Shown: positions 46,407 through 55,144, numbered from the stretch's first letter. The stretch: 64,000 nucleotides of DNA from Pedobacter insulae (GCF_900113525.1 NZ_FOPP01000003.1:248001-312000); one strand, 5' to 3'. Notes: generated by a model from the letters alone, not told the origin. Program-made: numbers and translations.

Positions 46407-47288
46407 ATGAATAAATTTCATGGTACGGGTGTGGCATTAGTTACACCATTTAACACAGACGGAACAGTGGACTATCAGGGCTTGAAAGCTTTGATCAATC
46501 ACTTGGTTGATGGAGGTATAGATTACCTTGTATCCCTAGGTACAACAGGCGAAACAGCTACATTGAGCAAGGATGAGAAGAAGAAGGTGTGGGAATTTAC
46601 TGCTGAAATTAACAATGGCCGCTTACCCCTGGTAGCGGGTATAGGTGGCAATGATAGCCAGGTAATTGGTGATGCCATTAAGAGTTTCGAAAACAATCAA
46701 TACAGTGCTATCTTATCTGTAAGTCCTTATTATAGTAAACCTACACAGGAAGGCATATACCAACATTACAAATATTTGAGCGAGCTTAGTGAGCTTCCTA
46801 TACTTTTATATAATGTACCAGGCAGAACCGGCAGTAATATGAGTTCCGAGACAACCTGCAGATTAGCCCATGATTTCAAGAACATTATCGGCACCAAAGA
46901 AGCTTCAGGTAGTTTTGAGCAATTTAATCAAATCATGAGAGACAAGCCGGCGGATTTCTTATTGATTTCTGGCGATGATCCGATTGCTTTACCGATGATA
47001 AGCATTGGTGCCGTTGGTGTAATTTCTGTAGTTGGGAATGCTTTGCCTCGCATGCTATCAGATATGATTAGGTTATGCTTAAAAGGAGACTTTGCGGCTG
47101 CATTGCCGGCGCACTTAAGTTTATTAGAAATTACGCGCCTGATGTTTTCCGAAGGAAATCCCGCAGGTGTTAAAGCTACATTAAAACAATTAGGGGTTTG
47201 TGATGATGTTGTTCGTTTACCATTGGTTAAAGCATCGACTGGATTAAATAAAAGCTTAGCAGCTCAATTTGAACGTCATTTGTATTAA
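46407..47288 (+). CDS. dapA: 4-hydroxy-tetrahydrodipicolinate synthase
   Basis: This 293-residue aldolase condenses pyruvate with aspartate semialdehyde, the first step towards diaminopimelate and lysine. The Schiff-base lysine is Lys164 in IIGTKEASG, and the catalytic Tyr lies in LLYNVPGRTG. SLGTTGETATL is the substrate-loop signature. Full family length. Diaminopimelate made by this route feeds the MurE enzyme encoded in the dcw cluster of this same window. Confidence 0.97.
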   Translation: MNKFHGTGVALVTPFNTDGTVDYQGLKALINHLVDGGIDYLVSLGTTGETATLSKDEKKKVWEFTAEINNGRLPLVAGIGGNDSQVIGDAIKSFENNQYSAILSVSPYYSKPTQEGIYQHYKYLSELSELPILLYNVPGRTGSNMSSETTCRLAHDFKNIIGTKEASGSFEQFNQIMRDKPADFLLISGDDPIALPMISIGAVGVISVVGNALPRMLSDMIRLCLKGDFAAALPAHLSLLEITRLMFSEGNPAGVKATLKQLGVCDDVVRLPLVKASTGLNKSLAAQFERHLY

Positions 47289-47347
47289 CATAACGTTCAC
47301 AAGAAATTTCCGTACATTTAATTAAGTTTCATAAAAAAAATAGAACA

Positions 47348-47680
47348 ATGGGAAAATTCTTAATTACCAAAAGAAAAAACGGAGAATTTCAGTTTAATCT
47401 TAAGGCCAACAACGGGCAAACAATTTTAGCAAGTGAAGGATATTCATCAAAATCAAGTTGTGAAAATGGAATTGAATCTGTTAAGACCAATTCTAAGGAC
47501 GACAATCGCTTTGAGAGAAAAACTTCTGCGAATGGTAAAGCTTATTTTAACTTGAAGGCAGCAAATGGACAAATCATCGGAACAAGTGAAATGTATGAGA
47601 GTGAAGCATCTCGAGAAAATGGTATAACTTCTGTAAAAAATAATGCTCCAGATGCAACAATTGATGATCAGAGCAACTAA
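47348..47680 (+). CDS. YegP-family protein with two DUF1508 repeats
   Basis: This 110-residue protein is made of two DUF1508 repeats. The first is GEFQFNLKANNGQTILASEG with SCENGIESVK, and the second is KAYFNLKAANGQIIGTSEMY with SRENGITSVK. Family members are small soluble proteins of unknown role. The gene is bounded by dapA upstream and a bidirectional terminator downstream, so it is probably monocistronic. Confidence 0.92.
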   Translation: MGKFLITKRKNGEFQFNLKANNGQTILASEGYSSKSSCENGIESVKTNSKDDNRFERKTSANGKAYFNLKAANGQIIGTSEMYESEASRENGITSVKNNAPDATIDDQSN

Positions 47681-47702
47681 ATTAATAGCAACTATAGCTT
47701 AT

Positions 47703-47735
47703 AAAAAAAGCGCCTTGGTTAAGGGCGCTTTTTTT
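47703..47735. terminator. Bidirectional terminator
   Basis: GCGCC (47710-47714) pairs with GGCGC (47724-47728), extended by a left A run and right T run, giving a typical two-way terminator. It separates the DUF1508 gene (+) from the histone-like gene (-). Confidence 0.9.
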
Positions 47736-47753
47736 GTTTAAACAAGGTATAAA

Positions 47754-47930
47754 TTATCCTTTGTTTTTAGTTTCTTGAACTTCTAAACGAATGCTTTGAG
47801 CTAAGTTTTTAAGATCTTGCATACCTTTACGTACGCGTGTCCCAGCTGCGCTGTTAGCCTTGTTATAGAATTTGTCTGCATCAGCTTCTAAAGCTGCAAC
47901 TAGTGCCTTTACTTCGTTAAATTTTTTCAT
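47754..47930 (-). CDS. Hc1-type histone H1-like protein
   Basis: This short gene encodes 58 residues from an ATG at 47930 to TAA at 47754. It starts MKKFNEVKALVAALEADADK and has a basic middle (GTRVRKGMQDLKNLAQSIR) and a lysine-containing end. It matches the small histone H1-like (Hc1) proteins that are widespread in Bacteroidota and thought to bind DNA. A Shine-Dalgarno-like AAAGGAG lies about 11 bases upstream. It is flanked by terminators on both sides, so it is likely monocistronic. Confidence 0.88.
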   Translation of the reverse strand: MKKFNEVKALVAALEADADKFYNKANSAAGTRVRKGMQDLKNLAQSIRLEVQETKNKG

Positions 47931-48148
47931 TTTTAAATTACTCCTTTTAGTTTTTTTTTAAGGTTTTGATTAATACTCTATACTAAAGTAAGATGTTTAT
48001 TTTAATAAAAAAACTTTTCCAACAATAAAAAATAGCTCAAATAGCTGTTTTTTTCCACATTTAAGAGGTTTATAAACAAGTACATACCAAAAAAACCAGC
48101 TTTAAAGGCTGATTTTCAATGCATTGACTCCATATCTTAAATAAAAAC
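47931..48148. other. AT-rich intergenic region with terminator-like hairpin
   Basis: This holds no gene that I can support. A hairpin at 48027-48054 (AAAAAAtAGCT, loop CAAAT, AGCTgTTTTTT) looks like a terminator. A TTTTCCACA sequence (DnaA-box-like) lies at 48051-48059. The histone-like gene's promoter should be at the left end; the nearest -7 candidate (TACTTTAG on the minus strand) has one mismatch. Confidence 0.5.
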
Positions 48149-48171
48149 GCCCTTCAGCATACGCCAAGGGC
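48149..48171 (-). terminator. Terminator after alpha-oxoamine synthase gene
   Basis: GCCCTT (48149-48154) and AAGGGC (48166-48171) form a stem with an 11-base loop. T-rich tracts lie on both sides, and it follows the minus-strand gene by 15 bases. Confidence 0.8.
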
Positions 48172-48186
48172 ATTTTTTATGGTTTT

Positions 48187-49428
48187 TTAAGTAACAGGGA
48201 CTTTAGCTTCTTTATAGTTACCATTTTTTAATTTTTCAGCAACTTCACTAAAGGCATCCAACGTTCTTTGTACATCTTCTAATGAATGCGCTGCTGTTGG
48301 GATTAATCTCAACTCAATCATTCCTTTAGGAATAACGGGGTATACCACTATAGAGCAGAAAATACCATAATTTTCCCGTAAATCCATCGTTATCGCAGTT
48401 GCTTCTAAAAGCTCACCTTTTAAGAAAACCGGAGTAACTACGGTGTCGGTAATACCTAAATCGAAACCACGCTCACGTAACCCTTTTTGTAAGGTAGTTG
48501 CAATTAGCCAAAGTTTCTCTCTTAGTTCTGGATTATTTTTTAATAGTTCCAGACGTTTTAGCAAACCAATTACCATTGGCATGGGCAAGGCCTTTGCATA
48601 AGTTTGAGAACGGAGATTATATCTAAAATAGTTGGTTAATTGTTCAGTCGAAGCAACGAAACCCCCGATACCCGCCATTGATTTAGCAAATGTTCCGAAA
48701 TAAACATCAATTCCTTCGATACAATTTTGCGCTTCGTGTGTACCTGCTCCTGTTGGACCCATAGTACCAAATCCATGTGCATCGTCAATAAGAATCCTGA
48801 AATTAAATTCTTTTTTCAAATCGATAATTTCCTTCAGTTTACCCTGCGCACCAGACATACCGAAAACACCCTCAGTTATAACTAGAATGCCACCACCCGT
48901 TTGTGCAACCAATTTAGTTGCTCTTTCAAGTTGCTTTTTGCAGTCTTCAATATTATTATGCTTATATACAAAACGTTTCCCCATATGTAAGCGCAATCCA
49001 TCAACTATACAAGCATGAGACTCACCATCATATACCACAACATCATTTCTGTCTACCAAGGCATCGATAATAGATACCATTCCTTGATAACCATAATTTA
49101 AAACGAATGCATCTTCTTTACCAACAAAGGCTGCCAATTCCTGCTCCAATTGTTCATGGTATTTAGAGTTTCCAGACATCATACGTGCCCCCATCGGGTA
49201 AGCCATACCAAAATCTGCGGCTCCTTGTTCGTCTGCCTTTCTTACTTCAGGGTGATTTGCCAAACCTAAATAGTTATTCAAGCTCCACACCAAATGCTCT
49301 TTACCTCTAAAATTCATATGTGGTGCAATCTCCCCTTCTAATCTTGGAAAAGAGAAATATCCGTGAGACCATTTATAATGTTCTCCCAATGGCCCCATTC
49401 GTTTTGCTACTTTTTCGAAAATATCCAA
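48187..49428 (-). CDS. PLP-dependent alpha-oxoamine synthase family enzyme
   Basis: This 413-residue fold-type I PLP enzyme belongs to the family of serine palmitoyltransferase, KBL and BioF, which join an amino acid to an acyl-CoA. The PLP lysine is in YFGTFAKSMAGIGG; ILIDDAHGFGTMG and SLNNYLGLANHPEV are family motifs. A Bacteroidota sphingolipid (serine palmitoyltransferase) role is possible. However, the usual SGCAGSRFLNG-type motif of characterised bacterial SPTs is replaced by YPMGARMMSGNS, so a distinct substrate is likely. It lies after ftsZ on the same strand, with its own promoter at 49462-49492. Confidence 0.88.
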   Translation of the reverse strand: MDIFEKVAKRMGPLGEHYKWSHGYFSFPRLEGEIAPHMNFRGKEHLVWSLNNYLGLANHPEVRKADEQGAADFGMAYPMGARMMSGNSKYHEQLEQELAAFVGKEDAFVLNYGYQGMVSIIDALVDRNDVVVYDGESHACIVDGLRLHMGKRFVYKHNNIEDCKKQLERATKLVAQTGGGILVITEGVFGMSGAQGKLKEIIDLKKEFNFRILIDDAHGFGTMGPTGAGTHEAQNCIEGIDVYFGTFAKSMAGIGGFVASTEQLTNYFRYNLRSQTYAKALPMPMVIGLLKRLELLKNNPELREKLWLIATTLQKGLRERGFDLGITDTVVTPVFLKGELLEATAITMDLRENYGIFCSIVVYPVIPKGMIELRLIPTAAHSLEDVQRTLDAFSEVAEKLKNGNYKEAKVPVT

Positions 49429-49461
49429 TGTTATATATGTTTAATGTAACTTTTATGTGCG

Positions 49462-49492
49462 CAAATTTACGGTTAAAATAGGTATTTATCAA
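49462..49492 (-). promoter_or_regulatory. Bacteroidota-type promoter (TTG-N20-TAAATTTG)
   Basis: On the minus strand TTG (49490-49492) is followed after 20 bases by TAAATTTG (49462-49469). This fits the Bacteroidota -33/-7 consensus (TTTG and TAnnTTTG). The -7 element lies 33 bases before the ATG of the alpha-oxoamine synthase gene. It is the most complete promoter that I can read in the window. Confidence 0.7.
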
Positions 49493-49560
49493 GGAATGGA
49501 CTCCACAAAAAAGCCTTAACAATTTTCATTATCAAGGCTTAGTTTAGTTATTTAATCGTA

Positions 49561-51207
49561 TTAATCAACATTATCATGTAAAAATGAATTATTTGGCCTT
49601 ATTTCAGTTGCCCCCTCTTCGTCATTACTTAAGGTAAACCTTGATACTTGTGATTCAGATGAGTGTTGAATTTGCTGCAGTTGCATCTGCTTACGCTTAT
49701 AGGCAGGCTCATTTTCCAGCTCTTGCAAACCATTTGTAGTTCGCAACTTCATGCTTAAATCTTTCAGCCTTAAAATACGCTCTTTCGATTTCCTTAATTG
49801 GTCTTCAATTGAATCATCATTTTTATCATCATCAGCTCCAACTTCTGCGACTTCATCAACTGGCGGCGCAGGAATATCTTCTTCAAAACTAAACTGGGCT
49901 ACCGGAGTTTCGAATACAAAGTCAGTTTCAGAAACCTTTACCTCGAATTCAAAACCCGCTTCTTGTCTTTCTTCTGCAAGAGGAGCTTCTTCAGGGGCCA
50001 ACTGATGTACAATTGTAAAATTCTCAGGCTCTTCCACCTGTTGGCTAGGTCGGTTTAAATTAAACAAATCGCCGAATAAATCCGATTGTTTAGGCTCCTC
50101 CTGAACTTTCAATACTGGTTCCGTATTAACTGGCTCAGGTTTTGTTTCTATGAACGAATTTACCGGTTCAATTGGTCTAACCAACGGAGCTTCGTCAGGT
50201 GTTAAAAGTGAGATCTTTTTAACATTCTCTTTATCTTTTGCTCTTTGTTCGGTAGTTTGGAAGCCTGTCGCAATAATCGTTACCGATAGCTTTTCCTCTA
50301 AACTCTCGTCAATACAGTTACCCCATATTAAGTCTGCCGACAAACCTGCTTTATCTTGGATAAAATCTGTGATAATAGTAACCTCATCCATGGTTACTTC
50401 TCGTAACCCAGAACTAATGTTCAATAAGATGTATCTGGCTCCTTCAATTTCATTATCTTTTAACAAAGGAGACGCTAAGGCACCCTCAACCGCTGCTAAA
50501 GCCCGGTTTTCTCCTTCAGCTGCATAACTACCCATAATAGATACACCGCTCTCTTTCATTACCGTGCGTACATCTTTAAAATCCACGTTAATGTATCCAG
50601 GCACAGTAATAATTTCGGCAATGCCTTTAGCGGCTGTGGTTAAAATATCATCTGCTTGCGCAAATGCAGAACCTAAAGTTAAGTTTCCAAAAATCTCTCT
50701 TAACCTATCGTTAGAAATTACAAGATAAGAATCAACATATTTCTTAAGTTCATCCAAACCATCGTCGGCCTGCATTTTACGGCGTTTGCCTTCAAAAGCA
50801 AAAGGAGTAGTGATAATGGCTACCGTTAAGATATCCATTTCCTTAGCTGCTTTTGCAATAATCGGGCTCGCTCCTGTACCTGTACCACCGCCCATTCCAG
50901 CCGTGATGAAAAGCATTTTTGTGGTGCTCCCCAACATCGCTTTAATGTCATCGATGTTTTCTATCGCTGAATTTTTACCTACTTCTGGAATTGAACCTGC
51001 ACCCATTCCTTCGGTTAAGCTAGAACCCAGCTGAACCTTATTTGGGATAGGGCTAAACTCAAGTGCCTGTGCGTCGGTATTACAAATAATAAAGTCTACA
51101 CCTGTAATTCCTTGACGGTACATATGGTTTACCGCATTACCTCCACCGCCTCCAACACCAATAACCTTGATGATTGACGACTTATCTTTTAACATTTCGA
51201 ACTTCAT
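49561..51207 (-). CDS. ftsZ: Cell division protein FtsZ
   Basis: This 548-residue tubulin-like GTPase forms the division ring. The GTP-binding signature GGGTGTGASP is at about residue 105, with VGVGGGGGNAVNHM near the N-terminus. The GTPase core covers about 1-330. It is followed by a long acidic, proline-containing linker and a C-terminal peptide, IRPNNSFLHDNVD, of the Bacteroidota type. The protein is longer than the roughly 380 residues of E. coli FtsZ because of the linker. ftsZ is the last gene of the dcw cluster here and lies 128 bases from ftsA. Confidence 0.98.
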   Translation of the reverse strand: MKFEMLKDKSSIIKVIGVGGGGGNAVNHMYRQGITGVDFIICNTDAQALEFSPIPNKVQLGSSLTEGMGAGSIPEVGKNSAIENIDDIKAMLGSTTKMLFITAGMGGGTGTGASPIIAKAAKEMDILTVAIITTPFAFEGKRRKMQADDGLDELKKYVDSYLVISNDRLREIFGNLTLGSAFAQADDILTTAAKGIAEIITVPGYINVDFKDVRTVMKESGVSIMGSYAAEGENRALAAVEGALASPLLKDNEIEGARYILLNISSGLREVTMDEVTIITDFIQDKAGLSADLIWGNCIDESLEEKLSVTIIATGFQTTEQRAKDKENVKKISLLTPDEAPLVRPIEPVNSFIETKPEPVNTEPVLKVQEEPKQSDLFGDLFNLNRPSQQVEEPENFTIVHQLAPEEAPLAEERQEAGFEFEVKVSETDFVFETPVAQFSFEEDIPAPPVDEVAEVGADDDKNDDSIEDQLRKSKERILRLKDLSMKLRTTNGLQELENEPAYKRKQMQLQQIQHSSESQVSRFTLSNDEEGATEIRPNNSFLHDNVD

Positions 51208-51263
51208 ATTGTTATGAATCAGTGGTTTAAAAATTGTATTTGCTGTTCATCTCTAGATGTAAT

Positions 51264-51332
51264 ATTAACACTTTTTTAACAGGCGTTTTCCACAAGTGTT
51301 AATAATGTGGAAAAATCATGTTTTGTGGAAAA
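51264..51332. promoter_or_regulatory. Cluster of DnaA-box-like inverted and direct repeats upstream of ftsZ
   Basis: TTTTCCACA occurs at 51286-51294 (+) and on the minus strand at 51306-51314 and 51324-51332; it fits the relaxed DnaA box TTWTNCACA. The first two form a 9-base inverted repeat. A second, overlapping inverted repeat is ATTAACACTT (51264-51273) with AAGTGTTAAT (51294-51303). All lie in the ftsA-ftsZ gap. A regulatory function is inference. Confidence 0.5.
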
Positions 51333-51335
51333 AAA

Positions 51336-52691
51336 CTATGGCTTAATATAATCTTCATCGCTAACATTCATATCATCTTTGATAAAATCTGTCGTTTTCT
51401 TTAACAGTTTATCAAACAACCCGCCTCTTTTTACTTTTTCTTTTGCTGCAGATGGGCTTTCTACAAAAACACCCGGTTGTTTCATCTCTTCTAACAACTC
51501 TTCAGCCTTTTGAATTCCTTTAATCAATAAACCAACGCTAGTAGCGTACATTGGGCTTTTTAGATCGTCGTAGATTGTTTTAGGCATATCTTCATATTTA
51601 GACAAATGCTCATTCGGATAACCTACTCTACAATCTAATCCTGTTACATACTCCACTAACTGGTTCAAGTGTTTTAATAACGCTCCGCCACCGGTAATTA
51701 CTACGCCTCCTATCAATTTTTTTTCATAACCTGAAGATTTAATCTCATAGTAAACATGCTCAACTATCTCTTCCATACGGGCCTGGATTACATACGCTAA
51801 GTTCTTTACTGATATTTCTTTAGGCTCTCTACCACGAAGTCCGGGCACACAGATAATTTCATTCTCTTTGTTTTCTTCAGCTAACGCAGAACCAAAGCGG
51901 GTTTTTAATAGCTCTGCCTGATTGCGCATCACTGAACACCCTTCTCTAATATCTTCTGTAACACTATTTCCTCCAAACGGAATAACGGCGGTATGGCGAA
52001 TAATTCCTTCGTGAAAAATCGCAATGTCGGTTGTACCACCACCAATATCTACTAAACAAACGCCCGCTTCTTTTTCTTCATCACTCAATACCGATTCAGA
52101 AGAGGCCAAGGGCTCTAAAATAAGCTCCTGAGTTTGTAAACCTGCATTGGTTACACAGCGCATAATATTTTTAACTGCAGTAACCTGACCAGAAATAATG
52201 TGGAAATTTGCTTCTAAACGAACACCTGCCATACCAATCGGATCCTTAATCCCAGGCTCATTATCTATTGTGAACTCTTGGGGCAATACATGGATAATCT
52301 CTTCTCCAGGGGGCATTACCAGTTTAAACATATCGTCCACTAACTTGTCGATATCTTTTTTACTGATCTCATTATTAAGCTCCCTTCTCGTCAAAATTCC
52401 ACGATGTTGCAAGCTTTTAATGTGCTGGCCTGCAATTCCTACATTCACCACGCGGATTTCTACATTAGATTGTGCGCTCGCTAATTCAACAGCTGATGCA
52501 ATACCCTGAACTGTCTTTTGAATATTAGAAACTACTCCACGGGTTACCCCTGCTGATTCTGCTTTTCCAATACCTAATACTTCGATTTTATCATGTTGTG
52601 TTCTGCGCCCAACAATAACACAAATCTTTGTAGTACCGATGTCTAATCCTACTACAATTGGAGATTGAATGGTAGATTTTTCTTTGCCCAT
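51336..52691 (-). CDS. ftsA: Cell division protein FtsA
   Basis: This 451-residue actin-like protein tethers FtsZ to the membrane. Phosphate-binding motifs are VGLDIGTTKICV at the start and CLVDIGGGTTDIAIF in the middle, with VVITGGGALLKHL near the end. The C-terminal stretch (GGLFDKLLKKTTDFIKDDM) could be the amphipathic membrane-targeting helix. It lies 21 bases after ftsQ and 128 bases before ftsZ. Confidence 0.97.
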   Translation of the reverse strand: MGKEKSTIQSPIVVGLDIGTTKICVIVGRRTQHDKIEVLGIGKAESAGVTRGVVSNIQKTVQGIASAVELASAQSNVEIRVVNVGIAGQHIKSLQHRGILTRRELNNEISKKDIDKLVDDMFKLVMPPGEEIIHVLPQEFTIDNEPGIKDPIGMAGVRLEANFHIISGQVTAVKNIMRCVTNAGLQTQELILEPLASSESVLSDEEKEAGVCLVDIGGGTTDIAIFHEGIIRHTAVIPFGGNSVTEDIREGCSVMRNQAELLKTRFGSALAEENKENEIICVPGLRGREPKEISVKNLAYVIQARMEEIVEHVYYEIKSSGYEKKLIGGVVITGGGALLKHLNQLVEYVTGLDCRVGYPNEHLSKYEDMPKTIYDDLKSPMYATSVGLLIKGIQKAEELLEEMKQPGVFVESPSAAKEKVKRGGLFDKLLKKTTDFIKDDMNVSDEDYIKP

Positions 52692-52712
52692 AACTTTATT
52701 CTTTTGTTGCGT

Positions 52713-53750
52713 TTATTTATTGCTTTTCTTGGTATCTGTTTTTTCTTTTGTTGCTGCCCCAGCTTTTGTCTTTTCAGGGGCAGATTTATTAGGCGATCTG
52801 TAGAGTGAGGGATCTCGCACTATACTCCCTGCTTTCGTTTCTTTTGCGGCTACTTTTTCGCTTTCCTTTTTAATTTCTTCTTCAATTATATTCTTTACGG
52901 CTGAAGCCACTAATTGTTTCGCAACAGTGGCACTATCTGATTGCAGAACAGGTCTTTTTACTGCGGCTGAATCAATTCTGTTTTTTTCACAAACAATCTG
53001 ATTCACATATTTAATATTAATAGTCTTATACGCATTCCATCCAACTTCTGGCATCGCTTGTTTATAAAAAGCAAGCAAATTATCCATTTTAGTTATTAGC
53101 GAATCAGCATTACCTAAAATAATCCGCTGTTTACCTACTCTTGGAATCAATTCCATATCCTTTTTATGATTTACATAAATCTGCTCAAACTGTGCATCCC
53201 ATAAACTATCTTGTTTCATAAATAAGGCGGTCTTATACAAATCGGCAAGCAATGGTGTAATCAAAGTGTCTACCCTTCCCCCAAAACCTTCTAAAATATT
53301 TCCGGTAGCCACTAAAACATTGGCAGTAAAATTTGGAGATAATGGCATTTTCAGTCCCTCTCTATCTATATAATAATTTTGTCCGCCAGCATTGATTATC
53401 CTTAAAACAGGCTGTCTCTGTTTGATCTGAATTTGTATTACCCCATCCATATCAGCATAAACCTTTGCAAAGGCTATATAGGGATTTGCCTGGATCGTTT
53501 TTTCTATCTCATGTATATTGATATTTGCTAATTTTCTCCCCACCAATTCTCCTTGACTTTGTTTTAAAATAGCATCAATTTCTTCTCTTTCGATAAAGTT
53601 ATCGACACCTGGGATTAGAATTTTTACGTTTGTGCATTTTAACTCCTGTTTTTTAACTCCGATAAAACTAAGCAACACCACTACTCCGCTTAAACAAACC
53701 GCCCAAGCAAACCCTTTAGCTATCGCTTTCCAATTTATACGCCTAAGCAT
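52713..53750 (-). CDS. ftsQ: Cell division protein FtsQ
   Basis: This 345-residue bitopic membrane protein has a short cytoplasmic start, one transmembrane helix (about 12-30, AVCLSGVVVLLSFIGV), a POTRA-like region (about 35-115) and a beta domain. The sequence is divergent from proteobacterial FtsQ, but size, topology and position between murC and ftsA support the call. The C-terminal 80 residues are unusually rich in Lys, Glu and Ala. Its start overlaps the end of murC by 8 bases. Confidence 0.9.
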   Translation of the reverse strand: MLRRINWKAIAKGFAWAVCLSGVVVLLSFIGVKKQELKCTNVKILIPGVDNFIEREEIDAILKQSQGELVGRKLANINIHEIEKTIQANPYIAFAKVYADMDGVIQIQIKQRQPVLRIINAGGQNYYIDREGLKMPLSPNFTANVLVATGNILEGFGGRVDTLITPLLADLYKTALFMKQDSLWDAQFEQIYVNHKKDMELIPRVGKQRIILGNADSLITKMDNLLAFYKQAMPEVGWNAYKTINIKYVNQIVCEKNRIDSAAVKRPVLQSDSATVAKQLVASAVKNIIEEEIKKESEKVAAKETKAGSIVRDPSLYRSPNKSAPEKTKAGAATKEKTDTKKSNK

Positions 53751-55095
53751 TATTCAAAAGATTTTTTAAAGGTTCAACCAAGGTATCAATATCTCCTGCA
53801 CCAACTGTTAAAAGTAGCTCAGGGTTTTTATTTTTTATCAATTCCAACACCGAATCTTTTCCACATAAAGTCACGTCTTTTAAACTCATCTGATTTCTCA
53901 ATAATTCTGAGCTCACACCCTCAATAGGCAACTCTCTTGCAGGATAAATGTCTAATAAAATTAGTTCATCAGCAGTGCTCAGCACTTTAGCAAACTGATC
54001 TGCGAAATCTCTTGTCCTGGTAAAAAGGTGGGGTTGAAATATAACCGTCATCTTTTTATTTGGGTGTAATTGTCTAACGGCATCAAAACAGGCACTTAAC
54101 TCTTCCGGATGATGCGCATAATCATCTATATAAATATGTTCATCATTATTTACCACTTTCTCAAACCTTCTTTTTACACCTTTGAAACTTGCAACCGCCT
54201 TTTTTATACTTTTTGCGCGTATACCTAAGCTCAACGCTACACCTATTGCTGCAACTGCATTTTCTACATTATGTTTGCCTGGCATGGCCAAGTTTAGCTC
54301 TTTAATACTTGTAAAACCATCTTCGAAATCGAAAACAAAATTTCCATTTTCAACGCGAATATTTTTCGCGTTGATCTGCGAATCCGAAGTCGCACTATAA
54401 GTAATCCCGTAGATTGGCAATCCTTCTTTAATAAACAACTTACCGTTTTCCTTTAGTTGATCAGCAAAAAGATGAAATGACTCATGTAAATGAAACTCGT
54501 CGCCATAAATATCTAAATGATCTGCATCCATGGAGGTAATTACTGCAATATCTGGATGAAGTGTTAAAAAAGAACGATCGTACTCATCTGCTTCTACAAC
54601 CACCACGTTGTTTTTTCCAAATAGTACATTTGAATTATAATTACTTGTAATGCCACCTAAAAATGCCGTACAGCCAAAACCCGTATCGGTTAATATATGT
54701 GCCACCATTGATGAAGTGGTTGTTTTACCATGCGTGCCCGCCACCGCAATGCAAAACATACCTTTACTAATAATACCTAAAACTTCTGAACGCTTTTTCA
54801 AACTAAAACCATTGTTCTTGAAATGATTTAAGATTTGAGAATTCTTTGGAATTGCGGGTGTATAAACAACGAGGCTATCCTCATGATGCTCCATAAAAGA
54901 AACCGGAACCACCGATTCATCATCCAGATAAGAGATTAAAACACCTTCGTTCTCTAGCGCAATCGTTAAATTGGTTCGTGTTTTATCATAACCACAAACT
55001 ACACATCCGCGCTTAGCAAAATAACGGGCAAGCGCACTCATGCCGATACCACCAATACCTACAAAATACACTCTGTTTATTTTACTTAATTCCAT
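53743..55095 (-). CDS. murC: UDP-N-acetylmuramate--L-alanine ligase
   Basis: This 450-residue ATP-dependent ligase adds L-alanine to UDP-MurNAc, the first peptide step of peptidoglycan synthesis. GIGGIGMSALARYFAKRG is the Rossmann-like N-terminus, VAGTHGKTTTSSM is the ATP P-loop and YIDDYAHHPEEL is a Mur-family motif. It overlaps ftsQ by 8 bases. The 142-base gap to murG holds a repeat (55111-55144) that breaks the otherwise tight spacing. Confidence 0.97.
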   Translation of the reverse strand: MELSKINRVYFVGIGGIGMSALARYFAKRGCVVCGYDKTRTNLTIALENEGVLISYLDDESVVPVSFMEHHEDSLVVYTPAIPKNSQILNHFKNNGFSLKKRSEVLGIISKGMFCIAVAGTHGKTTTSSMVAHILTDTGFGCTAFLGGITSNYNSNVLFGKNNVVVVEADEYDRSFLTLHPDIAVITSMDADHLDIYGDEFHLHESFHLFADQLKENGKLFIKEGLPIYGITYSATSDSQINAKNIRVENGNFVFDFEDGFTSIKELNLAMPGKHNVENAVAAIGVALSLGIRAKSIKKAVASFKGVKRRFEKVVNNDEHIYIDDYAHHPEELSACFDAVRQLHPNKKMTVIFQPHLFTRTRDFADQFAKVLSTADELILLDIYPARELPIEGVSSELLRNQMSLKDVTLCGKDSVLELIKNKNPELLLTVGAGDIDTLVEPLKNLLNNA

Positions 55096-55110
55096 TTACT
55101 TTTCTTTTTA

Positions 55111-55144
55111 AACGCAAAGAGCGCAGAGAGTTTCGCAGAGAGCG
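55111..55144. repeat. Short CGCARAGAG-type tandem repeat
   Basis: Imperfect copies of CGCAAAGAG/CGCAGAGAG lie in a row at 55113-55144 in the murC-murG gap. This type of GC-richer tandem is found between genes in several phyla. To its right (55150-55237) is a low-complexity tract, including two AAAAGTAG copies on the coding strand. Confidence 0.7.

Noticed and set aside
50150..50527. Antisense open frame of 125 codons within ftsZ
   Set aside because: FtsZ is certain on the other strand; the antisense product has no recognisable domain.
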